Notes: generated from the sequence alone by a model not told the origin. 64,000 nucleotides of DNA from Litoreibacter roseus (GCF_009811795.1 NZ_BLJE01000001.1:744001-808000), one strand, 5' to 3'. Counted from the stretch's first letter, positions 47,480 through 57,090 are shown. Numbers and translations are program-made.

Positions 47480-47502
47480 TGTTAAGCCCCGAATTTCGCC
47501 AA

Positions 47503-47540
47503 TCGGATTATCGTCGGACTTCTATCGGACCTGCGTCGGA
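47503..47540 (-). repeat. four phased direct repeats (TCCGA core, 11-bp period)
   Basis: On the minus strand the order is GTCCGAC-GCAG-GTCCGAT-AGAA-GTCCGAC-GATA, then ATCCGAT. The four seven-base units are separated by exactly four bases, so the TCCGA cores start every 11 bases, on one face of the helix. They lie 53-90 bases upstream of the permease start. This layout is that of direct-repeat operators such as those of OmpR/PhoB-type regulators. Confidence 0.6.
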
Positions 47541-47568
47541 CTTTTTGGATCTTTGCGCCCGCGCTGTT

Positions 47569-48522
47569 TCAGCGTGCTGTTTGGGCGGTCCTAGCAGACT
47601 GCTTCGGGGAGGGCGCTGCCACCAGCAGTCCTGCGCAAGTGATGAGAATCATTCCCAGAATGGTCAACGGTCCCGGCGTCTCGGAAAAAAACAGATAGCC
47701 CCATAGGGCGGCTGAGATGAGGTATGCATAGTCGAAGGTGCCGATGATGGCGGGTGGGGCGATTTGATAGGCCCGCGCGACGCCCATGAAATAGAGCGCA
47801 GACAGAATCCCCAAGCCAGCCATAAGGCCCCATGTCGTCGGCGTCATTCCGGACCATCCGCCCAGAACGAACGGGAAGATGTCTTGAACTGCGGTTGGCA
47901 GGCCCAGGACGATCAGACCGAGCGTCGCGATAAGGCCGGTGATCAGAAATGCGCTATGCAGAGACAGGGCCAGAACCATCGGTGTCTCGTCCTGACATTT
48001 ACTTCGGGTCAGGACCATCGAGAGGGAATAGAGCGCGGCTGCCAGAAGAGGCAGGAGCGTGATCCATGAAAACGCCTCGGTGCCCGGTCTCAGGATCGCA
48101 ACAACGCCGACGAACCCCAAGGCGACCCCGGCCCATCTGAGCGCGCCGACGGGTTCTTTGATCAGCTCTGCAGACATGAGGGCTGTGAGGATCGGGTTGG
48201 TGTAGATCGCAACCGCAGCTACCGACAAATCGAGAACCGAGAGCGATGTATAGAAGGCGATCCAGGACAGCACCAAAAGCCCGCTGCGCAAAACGACCCA
48301 TATCGGTGCATGCATCGCGAACCGGCGCCCGGTGACGCGCAGTGCTCCGATGAGAACGGGAATTGCAATCAGCGAACGGCAGACGAAAATTTGCCAGACA
48401 CTTAGATCAGTGCTCACGTGTTTGATGACCGCATCCGCGAAGGCCATTGTCAGAACCGACGCCAAGATGATCACGATGCCTTGCCCCGTTCGATCCGACC
48501 GGCCTTGCGCGCGCTGCGTCAT
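47569..48522 (-). CDS. EamA/DMT-family transporter
   Basis: A 317-residue transporter with ten predicted helices and two EamA repeats (IVIILASVLTMAFADAVIKHV; the second repeat ends YLFFSETPGPLTILGMILITCAGLLV). The N-terminus before the first helix is short and basic. It lies between the permease operon and the divergent ankyrin protein gene. Substrate unknown. Confidence 0.87.
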   Translation of the reverse strand: MTQRAQGRSDRTGQGIVIILASVLTMAFADAVIKHVSTDLSVWQIFVCRSLIAIPVLIGALRVTGRRFAMHAPIWVVLRSGLLVLSWIAFYTSLSVLDLSVAAVAIYTNPILTALMSAELIKEPVGALRWAGVALGFVGVVAILRPGTEAFSWITLLPLLAAALYSLSMVLTRSKCQDETPMVLALSLHSAFLITGLIATLGLIVLGLPTAVQDIFPFVLGGWSGMTPTTWGLMAGLGILSALYFMGVARAYQIAPPAIIGTFDYAYLISAALWGYLFFSETPGPLTILGMILITCAGLLVAAPSPKQSARTAQTAR

Positions 48523-48658
48523 CTTTCCCGTCTCCGCGTTCTTGATGGCATACCTGCCCAGTTCAGTAGTCCACGGGTTTTGTTAAGTGCAACCCGGCTT
48601 GAGCAGGGCCGGGTCATGCTGTCTAAAGGTTAACGTGCCATCTTAAAGAGAGAGCCCC

Positions 48659-51600
48659 ATGTTCCGTTTAAGCATACTAGCCGCTGCCTGCATTGTGTCC
48701 GCAGGCGTTGCCAATGCGCAGGACTGTGCGGATCTGGCGGGGTTCCGATCCATTCTGCGGATGGATGTGGGGCAGGTCGACCAGTGCCTTGCGCTGGGCG
48801 CTGATCCAAATGCGCTGACCGGCAGGGATGACGAGGCACTGATCCACAGGGCCGCAGGTCACCCGGATCCAGCTGTAATGGCGGCGGTCGTTGCTGCGGG
48901 CGGCGATCCAAACCGGGTGGACGGGGCAGGTAATACGCCGATCCACTGGGCCGCATCGCGCAACCAGAACCCCGAGATGATCGCGCGCCTTGTTGCAGTG
49001 GGGGCCGATCCCAACCGGCGGCGGAAAGACAAGAGCGATATGACGACGCTGAACATGGCGCTCTTCAATCCCAATCCGGCGGTGATCACGGCACTTTTGA
49101 ATGCAGGTGCCGACCCTCTGCAGAAAGGTCAATATGACCGGCTCGCGCTTCATTGGGCGGCCATGATGGATGCGCCATCGTCGGTGCTTGAGACATTGGT
49201 TGCTGCGACGGGTGATGTGGATGCGCGCGATGGAATGCTCGAGTCTACTGCGCTGCATTTCGCAGCCCAGCGGGCGAAGAAGGCGCAGACCGTCCAGACC
49301 TTGCTGGCGCTGGGCGCGGACATTCAGGCACAGGACTGGCGCGGCAACTCGCCCCTGCATCGGGTCGTGCAGAAAAATGAGATCACGGACATCTTGCTGG
49401 CGTTGCTGTCGAGCGGGGCCGATCCGAATGCGAAAGGCTATGGCGGTGCAACGCCTCTGCACCACGCGGCGCGGTACTCGGACGTGCCGCAGTTCGCAGC
49501 ACTTCTGGTCGAGGCGGGGGCCGACCTTCGGGCGCTTATGGGCACCGGTCACACGCCCCTGCACAGGGCGGCTGAATACGGTGACAGCGTGGCGATGGTG
49601 CAAATGCTGTTGGATCTTGGCGCGGATCCGGACGCGGTGAATACGGCCGGCTCGAAACCCTTGTGGAAAGCCGCACGCAACAACGACACCGTGGGCATCG
49701 TGCGGCTGCTGCGCGAGGTCACAACGGATCCCGACGGCACGGATGGGTCGGGGGTAACGGCGCTTGAGGTCGCGGCCAGCGGAAAGAACTCGGCCGAGGT
49801 GATCGCGCTTTTGTCTCAGACGGTGGAAGGCTTGCCCCCCTTCGCGCTGCACCGGGCGTTGGGTGTCGAAAACCACAAGCCGCAAGTCATCCAGCTGCTG
49901 TTGGCAAAGGGGGCCGACCCGAATGAGCGGGATAAGAACGGGGATACGGCGATGCATAAGGCGCTGGCCTTCGATATGCATCCGGATGTGTTCGATATGC
50001 TGATCGCTGCCGGTGCAAACCTGTCACGCCATGGGCGCTACGGGCGGACCGTTCTGCATCAGGCGACGCTGCGGCGCGCCAATCTTCAATATATCCGCCC
50101 GATGATCGAGGCAGGGTCGGCCTTGGAGGCGCGCAATGACCGTCGTGCGACCCCGCTTCATGAGGCCGCGTATTACGATGGGACAGGCAAGGGGGTGGCG
50201 ACGTTTTTATCCCTCGGGGCGGATCCGAACGCGGTTGATCAGACCGGTCGGACACCGCTGCAGCGGGCGTTCAAATCCGACTATGGGCGGGACGCGGTGA
50301 GTGCTGCACTGATCCCGGAAACGGATCTGAGTGTTCAGGACGAGGACGGCAACACGGCATTGCATCTGGCACTGCTTTCGGAGGTGCACCGGGAGATGGT
50401 GCCTGCCGTCTTGGCGGCGGGCGCGGATGTGAACCGTCCCAATAACGCCGGATTGACGCCGTTTGGGGTGGCGCTGATCCGCGCCCCGCAGTTTGTGCCA
50501 GCGTTTCTTGCGGCGGGCGCGGATGTGACCGCTGTGGCAGGCTACGGCGAGCTGCCTTTGCATCTGGCTGTCGGGCGGCGGTCGGCAGAGGCCGTCAAGG
50601 CGCTGCTGGATGCGGGGGCTGCGCCGGATCACGTCAACGGGCTGGGGCAGACCGTGTTGCATCTTCTGTCCGGCGGTGACCGGGACTTGGCTGCGGTCAT
50701 CCTGGCCGCAGGAGCCGATCCGAACCGGACAGATGACGCAGGCCAGACACCGCTGCACAGTGCGGTTGCCAATGTCGCGCCCGACGTGGTGGATCTGCTG
50801 CTTGAGGCGGGCGCGGATGTGAATGCTGTGAACGGGCAAGGCCAGACGCCGCTGTTGATGGCCATGTACTACGGTCTGGGTGACCCTATCGTGCAAACGC
50901 TCCTGGATGCGGGTGGTGGACCGGTTGAAGCGGTGCGGTCCGACATGTCCGAGCTTGATCTCTACGACTTTGACGAAATTCTGAGTGTTCCGGTGGAGAA
51001 CCGGCGTCACGAGTTCGGCGGTGCCGCCGCGTTCCGTCGGGGTGAGTTTCTGGTCACGCGGATCGCGCGCCGAGGCAACGCGCGCGACCCACATATCGAG
51101 GGGGGCGGGTACCTCTATGACGCGGCCTCGTCAGACCTGTTGCAGGTTTTCGAGAACCCGGCCCCGGCCATGCACCGCCGTTTCGGTGCCGGTGCAGCGC
51201 TGGCGGGACCGTTCGCCCTGATCGCATCGCCAGAACAATGGCGGGCGGATGGCGGGCCGGTGTTTGGCCCCGGGGCGGTTCATGTCTTTTCGACAGAGAC
51301 GGGCGCCGCGCTGCACCGTCTTGAGAACCCGATGCCCGCGCAGGACAGTCTCTTTGCGGTGTCCGTTGCAGCATCGGATAACCTGGCCGCGGTCGGGGCA
51401 CCTGGAAATCAGGCGCGGGGGGTGAACACGCCCACATCCGGGTTCGTTCATCTGTTCGATGTCGAGACCGGGGCGCTGATCCGGTCAATTGCGCCGCCTC
51501 TCGATACGCTGCCCCGCCGGTTCGGAACGTCGCTGGCATTGGATGGCGGGCGTCTGCTCGTCGGTTCGCCCGAGGCCTTCGGCGAAGAGGCGATGGAAGG

Positions 51601-52753
51601 GCAGGTGTACCTTTTTGATGCCCAAACCGGCGCGCTGTTGTTGCAGATCGAAAACCCGGATCGGGACGCTTTCCAGTGGTTCGGGCAGAACGTCGCCTTG
51701 GATCAGGGGCGGATTTTGGTATCAGCTTCAGCGCAATACGGAGTGAACTGGGCTGTGGATGCGGTCTTTGCCTTCGACGCCGAAACGGGTCAAATGCTGC
51801 ACAGGGTTCCGAACCCCCGGCCGGATATCTTTGATTTTGGATATGGCGCTAGCCTTGAGCTGGAGGGTGACATCGCGGTGATTGGGGCGCCCCATTCGTT
51901 GCAGGAGGGGACCGGTCCGCAATTGGGTGCCGTGTTTGTTTATGACCTGCGGCGGGGTGAGTTGGTGCAGACGGTTGAGGACCCCCAAGGGGACCCAAGC
52001 ATCGTCTTTGGCAGCGGATTGGCACTGAGCGAGGAGTGGTTGCTGGTGACCAGTGAATTTCGTGCCAAAGATGATCCTCAAGCGCCTGATGGCGACCACG
52101 CGATTGCGACAATCTTCAAGCGCAGTGATATCGGACTAGATGTGTTCTATCCGCAGGGACTGAAGCTGCACGAAACGCCGCTTGCGATGAACGACACGCA
52201 TCTGTTCGTGCTCCGGGCCGCGATCGTTACGACGGAAAAATCGCATCAGATAGATGTTTCGTTGGTGTCGATCCCCAGTGATGAGAGCGCCGCTGAGATG
52301 CGGTGGCCAATCGCGCGGCACGAGATTGAGATCGGCGCTGAGCCGTTCCGTGCGTTTCTGCGGCAAGGCTTTGATCTTCCGTTCTTTGTCCTGGAAGAGG
52401 CCACCGCTTTGCTTGTTGGCGATGCGCCCGAGGCGAACCCGTTTGAGGTGGTCGAAACTGCGGGCGGTGAGTTCGTGTTGGCTGGACCTTTTGCGCTGCC
52501 GCAGACTTTGGGGCTGCGGGTGACCGGATCTGACACGGGCAGGATTGTTCTGGAACATGACGCCGATAGCGCGGTCTATGTGGCTGAGATCGATCGGCTG
52601 CCCACGGAGATGGGACAGATCGAACGGGATACCTGCCGCATAGAACGGATAATGCCGGAGGTCTGGAATGACGGATACGTTCTGACGCTGACTTGCGATG
52701 CGGGCGGGGTGCGCCGAGCGGCGTCGTTGGTGTTGGTTGCCTTGCGACAATAG
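48659..52753 (+). CDS. giant exported ankyrin-repeat/beta-propeller protein
   Basis: A 1364-residue protein with a clear Sec signal peptide (MFRLSILAAACIVSAGVANA-Q). Residues about 30-780 hold about 21 ankyrin-like repeats of 32-36 residues, each closing on a variant of AGADPN and opening with TPLHxAA. Residues about 790-1150 change to a repeat of the FG-GAP/beta-propeller kind, with units such as RRFGAGAALAGPFALIASP, GAVHVFSTETGAAL and VYLFDAQTGALLLQIENP. The last 200 residues are an unrecognised beta-rich domain with a cysteine pair. AAAGAGAGAG precedes the ATG. Ankyrins are mostly cytoplasmic; an exported one of this size joined to a propeller is unusual. A binding role on the periplasmic side or outside is inference. 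Confidence 0.85.
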   Translation: MFRLSILAAACIVSAGVANAQDCADLAGFRSILRMDVGQVDQCLALGADPNALTGRDDEALIHRAAGHPDPAVMAAVVAAGGDPNRVDGAGNTPIHWAASRNQNPEMIARLVAVGADPNRRRKDKSDMTTLNMALFNPNPAVITALLNAGADPLQKGQYDRLALHWAAMMDAPSSVLETLVAATGDVDARDGMLESTALHFAAQRAKKAQTVQTLLALGADIQAQDWRGNSPLHRVVQKNEITDILLALLSSGADPNAKGYGGATPLHHAARYSDVPQFAALLVEAGADLRALMGTGHTPLHRAAEYGDSVAMVQMLLDLGADPDAVNTAGSKPLWKAARNNDTVGIVRLLREVTTDPDGTDGSGVTALEVAASGKNSAEVIALLSQTVEGLPPFALHRALGVENHKPQVIQLLLAKGADPNERDKNGDTAMHKALAFDMHPDVFDMLIAAGANLSRHGRYGRTVLHQATLRRANLQYIRPMIEAGSALEARNDRRATPLHEAAYYDGTGKGVATFLSLGADPNAVDQTGRTPLQRAFKSDYGRDAVSAALIPETDLSVQDEDGNTALHLALLSEVHREMVPAVLAAGADVNRPNNAGLTPFGVALIRAPQFVPAFLAAGADVTAVAGYGELPLHLAVGRRSAEAVKALLDAGAAPDHVNGLGQTVLHLLSGGDRDLAAVILAAGADPNRTDDAGQTPLHSAVANVAPDVVDLLLEAGADVNAVNGQGQTPLLMAMYYGLGDPIVQTLLDAGGGPVEAVRSDMSELDLYDFDEILSVPVENRRHEFGGAAAFRRGEFLVTRIARRGNARDPHIEGGGYLYDAASSDLLQVFENPAPAMHRRFGAGAALAGPFALIASPEQWRADGGPVFGPGAVHVFSTETGAALHRLENPMPAQDSLFAVSVAASDNLAAVGAPGNQARGVNTPTSGFVHLFDVETGALIRSIAPPLDTLPRRFGTSLALDGGRLLVGSPEAFGEEAMEGQVYLFDAQTGALLLQIENPDRDAFQWFGQNVALDQGRILVSASAQYGVNWAVDAVFAFDAETGQMLHRVPNPRPDIFDFGYGASLELEGDIAVIGAPHSLQEGTGPQLGAVFVYDLRRGELVQTVEDPQGDPSIVFGSGLALSEEWLLVTSEFRAKDDPQAPDGDHAIATIFKRSDIGLDVFYPQGLKLHETPLAMNDTHLFVLRAAIVTTEKSHQIDVSLVSIPSDESAAEMRWPIARHEIEIGAEPFRAFLRQGFDLPFFVLEEATALLVGDAPEANPFEVVETAGGEFVLAGPFALPQTLGLRVTGSDTGRIVLEHDADSAVYVAEIDRLPTEMGQIERDTCRIERIMPEVWNDGYVLTLTCDAGGVRRAASLVLVALRQ

Positions 52754-52789
52754 AATAGCGATCCGTGGATCCCTAGACCCGTGGTCCAC

Positions 52790-53527
52790 TCAGATCTTCG
52801 GCGACAGGCGGCCCCCCCCTGTCGCCGAGGGCAACGGGGACGGGGTCAGGCTGGCATCTCGCATCGCCAAGCCGCGTAGTCCTGCAAAGCACATCACACA
52901 CAGACCGGATCCAAGCTCGAACACCTCTTCCACGTAGAGCGCCTTAAGCTCTTTGAGGGGCAGGATGCGCAGATTGATGTCGATGGCCTGCGCGTAGGCA
53001 AGCAGCGCCGCGCCCAGGATCAGAAACAGCGCCTCGGGACCGAACCGCAGTGTCCAGCCCCGGCGCACAAGAATGCGGCAAACCCAAAGGCCGATGAGGA
53101 TCAGAACCAACAGGATGAAGCCGCCCAACAGGTAGTGGTGGTCTGTTGTTGCCTTGAGTTGGCGTTTTGCGATGGAGGCGAGATCGTGGACCGCGTCCAG
53201 TTTGGTCTGGCCCACCCGCGGGGCCTCAAAACCGATAATCCGTTCGCCAAAACTCAATTCATCCAGAGTGGCGATCAGGGCAAAGATCGTGGCGCTTATT
53301 AACAGCAGATCGCCCCGTGCGCGGGTCAGATAATACCAAAGGCCGATACCGAAAGCGGCCAGATAGATGACGACCGTCGCCCACTCGACGGCGCGGTCCT
53401 CTTCAAAAAGATCGAGGCGTGCCTCAACAGACAGACCGGTGGAAATCACGATCAAAGCTGTGATCACGCCGAGCGTGAAAATCAGGCAGAGCAACGCTCC
53501 GACGGTGTTTTTGAGATAGTCGGTCAT
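52790..53527 (-). CDS. polytopic membrane protein of unknown function
   Basis: A 245-residue inner membrane protein with about six helices. Conserved-looking polar signatures lie between helices: EEDRAVEWATV at the end of the first loop and DELSFGERIIGFEAPRVGQTKLDAVHDL after the third helix, which contains several acidic residues and an Arg. The C-terminal 20 residues are encoded by DNA with a perfect 9-bp inverted repeat (about 52799-52827) and are probably not conserved. It converges on the giant ankyrin gene with 36 bases between stops. No function known to me. Confidence 0.7.
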   Translation of the reverse strand: MTDYLKNTVGALLCLIFTLGVITALIVISTGLSVEARLDLFEEDRAVEWATVVIYLAAFGIGLWYYLTRARGDLLLISATIFALIATLDELSFGERIIGFEAPRVGQTKLDAVHDLASIAKRQLKATTDHHYLLGGFILLVLILIGLWVCRILVRRGWTLRFGPEALFLILGAALLAYAQAIDINLRILPLKELKALYVEEVFELGSGLCVMCFAGLRGLAMRDASLTPSPLPSATGGGRLSPKI

Positions 53528-53631
53528 GTCCGGGCAGGGTGGTGTTGTTACATATTTAATAAGTATATGTCACATCGCCGTTACGGGCAAACCGAACCGG
53601 CGGTGTGCTCTCGGCACTCTGCGGGGCCCAC

Positions 53632-53657
53632 AAAAAAGACGCCCCGGTTGGGGCGCC
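53632..53657 (-). terminator. rho-independent terminator of the sugar-binding protein gene
   Basis: CGCCCC (53640-53645) pairs with GGGGCG (53650-53655) around GGTT, and the A6 run at 53632-53637 forms the U tract on the minus strand, about 30 bases past the stop at 53685. Confidence 0.85.
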
Positions 53658-53684
53658 TCTCTTTTTTCGCATTGAAGTTGTCGC

Positions 53685-55343
53685 TTACAGACCGAGGGAC
53701 GCCCTGTAGAGCGCGATCTGGCTGTCGCGGCCGATTTGGTCCGTGATCCGGTCCCATGCCGCGGCGATAGCGTCGGCGGTTTCCTGAGCCGAGCCATATT
53801 GACCGGCATAGCCTTTCGCCAGCTCATCTTCGGCCACCGAATAGTACTGGAAGATGCCGGGGATGCGCGGCTCGATGGCGGCGTTGGGGTGATTGTAGCT
53901 GTCCGCGTTGGAGCCCAGATAATCCTCGACAAAGGCGCGGTCGTATCCGGCCTCTTCCCATTCTTCGTACTGGAAGTGGGACTGGCGATATGGCTGGAAG
54001 CCGGACGGGTAAGCCGACGCCCAAAGCGACAGGTCCTTGCCGCCCAGATGGGCTGCCGCGGACCATGCGGCCTTTTTCTTGGCCTCGTCGCCCTCGACCG
54101 TGGCCATGACATACACGCCCCAGCCGATATAGGCCATGTTGGGGGCCTCGTTCGGGGTGTCTTCCCATGCGCCGGTCTGAGAGTTGTAGACCCGGTTGGA
54201 GCCAGGCAGCGTCGAGAAGCCGACGACATCGCCCACGACAGATGTGTCCGAGGTGCGCGCGGATGATCCCACGTCGCCCCACCATGTGAGCATTCCCCCG
54301 GTGCCTGCGAGGAACTGCTGGAACGCGGTGGTGCCGGGATCGGCGTTGATCTGGTCGGCGGGGTAGGCCTTGTCGACGGCGATCAGGTCCATGACGTCTT
54401 GGATGGCCTGCACGAAGGCTGGATTGTTGACGCGCGGTTTCATGGTGTCCGGATCGAAGAGCCAAGCGGGATCGTCGGGGTGCTTGGCATAGGCGGTCGC
54501 GCGGTCTTCGAGGAAGTAGAAACCGAAGCCACCCCATCCTTTGAGCGGATCGAGGAAGCCATGCGCATCCAGGCCCGTGAGCGGATCGGACTTGCCAGCA
54601 AGGAACTTGGAGTGCGCTTGCACCTGCTCCCATGTGGTCGGAACCTCCCACGCGCCGTCGCCGCCTTCGGCCTCCCACGCGGCTTTGAGGTCGTCGTTCT
54701 CGTAGTAATCCTTGCGGTAGGCGAAGGTGTGGCAGTCCCCGTCGATGGACACGCGGTAGGTCTTGCCGTCCCATGTGCCCACGGGCGCCTTGAGGTAGTC
54801 CACGTAGTCGTCCATGTCGATCTGGTCTTTGACCCAGTCGGGCATCTCGGAGGCGAGGCCCTTGCCCAGCACGTCGCCCTCGAAGGGTGCGCCCATCTCG
54901 ATGATGTCGAAATCAACGGTGCCGGTGGCGATGGATTGCTGGAGCCGGGCGTTGTAATCCGCCTGCGCCAGATCGATCCAGTTGATCGTGGCGCCTGTGT
55001 AGGCCTCCCACGGTTTGAGGAAGCCGCGGAAGAGGAAGTTGTGCAGGTTCTGGTTGTTCAGCCCCATGAAGGTCAGCTCGACGCCCGCAAATTCGCCCTC
55101 GGCCACGTTTTCCTTGGTGGCGCCCAGGCACATCTCGCCCACCTGCTGCCAGTGGCGATCCGTGGGTGACCCTGCGCCGACCCCCGGTATCTTCAGAATT
55201 TCCGCGCGTATGTTGGCGTGTGCATCCGCCTTGGCGCCCTTGGGCAAAGCCGTCGCGGCGGCGACCGCTGCGGTGCCCTTCAGCATCTGGCGGCGGTTCA
55301 TTTTCTGCGCCGCACGGATATAGTTATAGAGTTCAACCTTCAT
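53685..55343 (-). CDS. ABC transporter substrate-binding protein, carbohydrate type (Tat signal)
   Basis: A 552-residue periplasmic protein with a twin-arginine signal (NRRQMLKGTAAVAAATALP). The mature part matches long family 1 sugar-binding proteins (GVELTFMGLNNQNLHNFLFRGFLKPWEAYTG; GGMLTWWGDVGSSA). The third-codon ATG at 55341-55343 (MKVELYNY) is chosen because GGGAGG is six bases before it; the earlier ATG touches the ribosome-binding site. It is divergent from the ATPase gene. The permeases are at 45424-47450. Tat export suggests folding in the cytoplasm. The sugar is unknown. Confidence 0.9.
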   Translation of the reverse strand: MKVELYNYIRAAQKMNRRQMLKGTAAVAAATALPKGAKADAHANIRAEILKIPGVGAGSPTDRHWQQVGEMCLGATKENVAEGEFAGVELTFMGLNNQNLHNFLFRGFLKPWEAYTGATINWIDLAQADYNARLQQSIATGTVDFDIIEMGAPFEGDVLGKGLASEMPDWVKDQIDMDDYVDYLKAPVGTWDGKTYRVSIDGDCHTFAYRKDYYENDDLKAAWEAEGGDGAWEVPTTWEQVQAHSKFLAGKSDPLTGLDAHGFLDPLKGWGGFGFYFLEDRATAYAKHPDDPAWLFDPDTMKPRVNNPAFVQAIQDVMDLIAVDKAYPADQINADPGTTAFQQFLAGTGGMLTWWGDVGSSARTSDTSVVGDVVGFSTLPGSNRVYNSQTGAWEDTPNEAPNMAYIGWGVYVMATVEGDEAKKKAAWSAAAHLGGKDLSLWASAYPSGFQPYRQSHFQYEEWEEAGYDRAFVEDYLGSNADSYNHPNAAIEPRIPGIFQYYSVAEDELAKGYAGQYGSAQETADAIAAAWDRITDQIGRDSQIALYRASLGL

Positions 55344-55574
55344 GTGCATCCTCCCGAAACACGTCTGTTTGTCTGCGAGAGGCGCACTGGTTTTTATTGC
55401 ACATTATCAAGACGGTTGTCCGCCTCATCCCCTGCAGTGGGGCGAGTATGATCTAGATTAACGCTAAGTCAACAACAGCCCGTGGACAGGGGGCAGACGT
55501 TTGTCTAGCATCGCTCGAAGGACGGCGGGACGGGGCCCGCGCACAAGCGTCCGCCGAGGGGGAGACAAGCCGGA

Positions 55575-56654
55575 ATGGCAAATGTGACAATCCGCGACAT
55601 CCGAAAGTCCTACGGGGCGGTCGAGGTGATCCACGGTCTGAATGTGGACATCGCTGACGGGGAGTTCGTGGCGCTGGTCGGTCCGTCCGGTTGCGGCAAA
55701 TCCACCCTGTTGCGGATGATCGCAGGGCTTGAGCCGATCAATGGTGGGCAGATCCGGATCAACGATAAAGTGGTCAACAATCTGCCCCCCGCCGAGCGCG
55801 ATATCGCGATGGTGTTCCAGACCTATGCGCTTTACCCGCACAAGACCGTGGCGGCCAACATGGGCTTTGCGCTGAAGGTCGCCGGCACCCCTAAGACCGA
55901 GATCGACCAGCGGGTACAACAGGCCGCCGATATCCTTAGCCTTACGCCCTATCTGGACCGCTACCCCCGCCATCTGTCCGGCGGTCAGCGCCAGCGGGTG
56001 GCTATGGGGCGGGCTATTGTGCGCGATCCGCAGGTGTTCTTGTTCGATGAGCCCTTGTCCAATCTGGACGCCAAGCTGCGCATTCAGATGCGGGTGGAGA
56101 TCAAGGAACTGCACCAGCGTCTCAAGACAACCACGGTGTTCGTGACCCATGATCAGATCGAGGCGATGACGCTGGCGGACCGGATTGTCGTGATGCAGGC
56201 GGGTCGGATCGAACAGATGGGCACGCCGCTGGAGCTTTATGATTTCCCGGCAAATGAGTTTGTGGCGACCTTTATTGGGGCGCCGTCCATGAACCTTTTG
56301 ACCGGCACCGCCCGGGACGGGGTGATTGATCTGGGCACCCATCAGGTTCCCGTCACCTCTGCCGCGATGACCGATGGTCAGGCTGTGCGTCTGGGCGTGC
56401 GACCCGAACACCTTGATCTGGTCAGCGAGGGCGCGGGCGTGCCGATGACTGTTGCGGTGGTCGAGCCGACGGGCTCTGAGACGCTGGTGTTCCTGCGCTA
56501 CGAGGGCGCGGATGTGACGGCGGTTTTCCGCGAGCGTCATGCCTTTGCGCCCGGCGAAGTGATCCATCTGCGGCCGAATCCGGCCCATCTGCACGTGTTC
56601 GATGCGGAAAGCGGCGCGCGGCTTGAGACAAAGAAGGAGGTTATGGATGCTTAA
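55575..56654 (+). CDS. carbohydrate ABC transporter ATP-binding protein (MalK/UgpC type)
   Basis: A 359-residue ATPase with Walker A GPSGCGKST, the Q-loop VFQTYALYPH, the signature LSGGQRQRVAMGRAI, Walker B VFLFDEPLSNLD and the H-loop VTHDQ. The C-terminal 120 residues are the regulatory TOBE domain (LGVRPEHLDLV). It would energise the MalF/G-type permeases. The next gene overlaps its 3' end by eight bases and takes its ribosome-binding site (AGGAGG) from inside this coding region. Confidence 0.95.
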   Translation: MANVTIRDIRKSYGAVEVIHGLNVDIADGEFVALVGPSGCGKSTLLRMIAGLEPINGGQIRINDKVVNNLPPAERDIAMVFQTYALYPHKTVAANMGFALKVAGTPKTEIDQRVQQAADILSLTPYLDRYPRHLSGGQRQRVAMGRAIVRDPQVFLFDEPLSNLDAKLRIQMRVEIKELHQRLKTTTVFVTHDQIEAMTLADRIVVMQAGRIEQMGTPLELYDFPANEFVATFIGAPSMNLLTGTARDGVIDLGTHQVPVTSAAMTDGQAVRLGVRPEHLDLVSEGAGVPMTVAVVEPTGSETLVFLRYEGADVTAVFRERHAFAPGEVIHLRPNPAHLHVFDAESGARLETKKEVMDA

Positions 56655-57090
56655 GGGACTGGATCCGATTTTAAATGCGGATGTGCTTTATGCGCTGCGG
56701 GCGATGGGACACGGGGACGATCTGATCATCGCAGACACCAACTTTCCGTCGGACAGTGTGGCGCGGGACACGGTGCTGGGCGAGGTGTTGCGAATTGATC
56801 GCCCTGCCGCGGAGGTCGTGCGCGCGGTTCTGTCTGTCTATCCCATGGACACCTTTGTGGATGACGCCGTGGCGCGCATGGAAGTGGTCGACGAGCCGGA
56901 TACGATCCTGCCTGTAATGGAAGAGTTTCAGGCCGAGGTCACGGCTGCCGGCGGCCCGACCGCCATGTCGATCGAGCGCTTTGCGTTTTACGATCGCGCC
57001 AAACAGGCCTATGCGGTGATCCAGACGGGCGAGCGGCGGTTTTATGGCTGCTTTGCATTGCGCAAGGGCGTTGTCGGCCCAGATGAATAA
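56647..57090 (+). CDS. RbsD/FucU-family sugar mutarotase
   Basis: A 147-residue enzyme that interconverts sugar anomers (fucose mutarotase or ribose pyranase). ILNADVLYALRAMGHGDDLIIADTNFPSDS carries the active-site His and Asp of the family, and the ending ERRFYGCFALRKGVV matches FucU better than RbsD. The ATG at 56647 has AGGAGG six bases upstream. It lies between the transporter ATPase and a sugar kinase, so it should prepare the imported sugar for phosphorylation. Confidence 0.88.
   Translation: MLKGLDPILNADVLYALRAMGHGDDLIIADTNFPSDSVARDTVLGEVLRIDRPAAEVVRAVLSVYPMDTFVDDAVARMEVVDEPDTILPVMEEFQAEVTAAGGPTAMSIERFAFYDRAKQAYAVIQTGERRFYGCFALRKGVVGPDE

Noticed and set aside
48677-49981. 434-codon minus-strand frame inside the ankyrin gene
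   Set aside because: It mirrors the repeat structure of the real gene; its own repeats are a by-product.
52799-52827. Perfect 9-bp stem at the end of the membrane-protein gene as a terminator
   Set aside because: Neither strand has a T run after the stem and it lies inside the coding region. It may be a dispersed palindrome.
55464-56594. 376-codon minus-strand frame over the ABC ATPase gene
   Set aside because: The opposite strand has all ABC motifs in order; this frame is a shadow.
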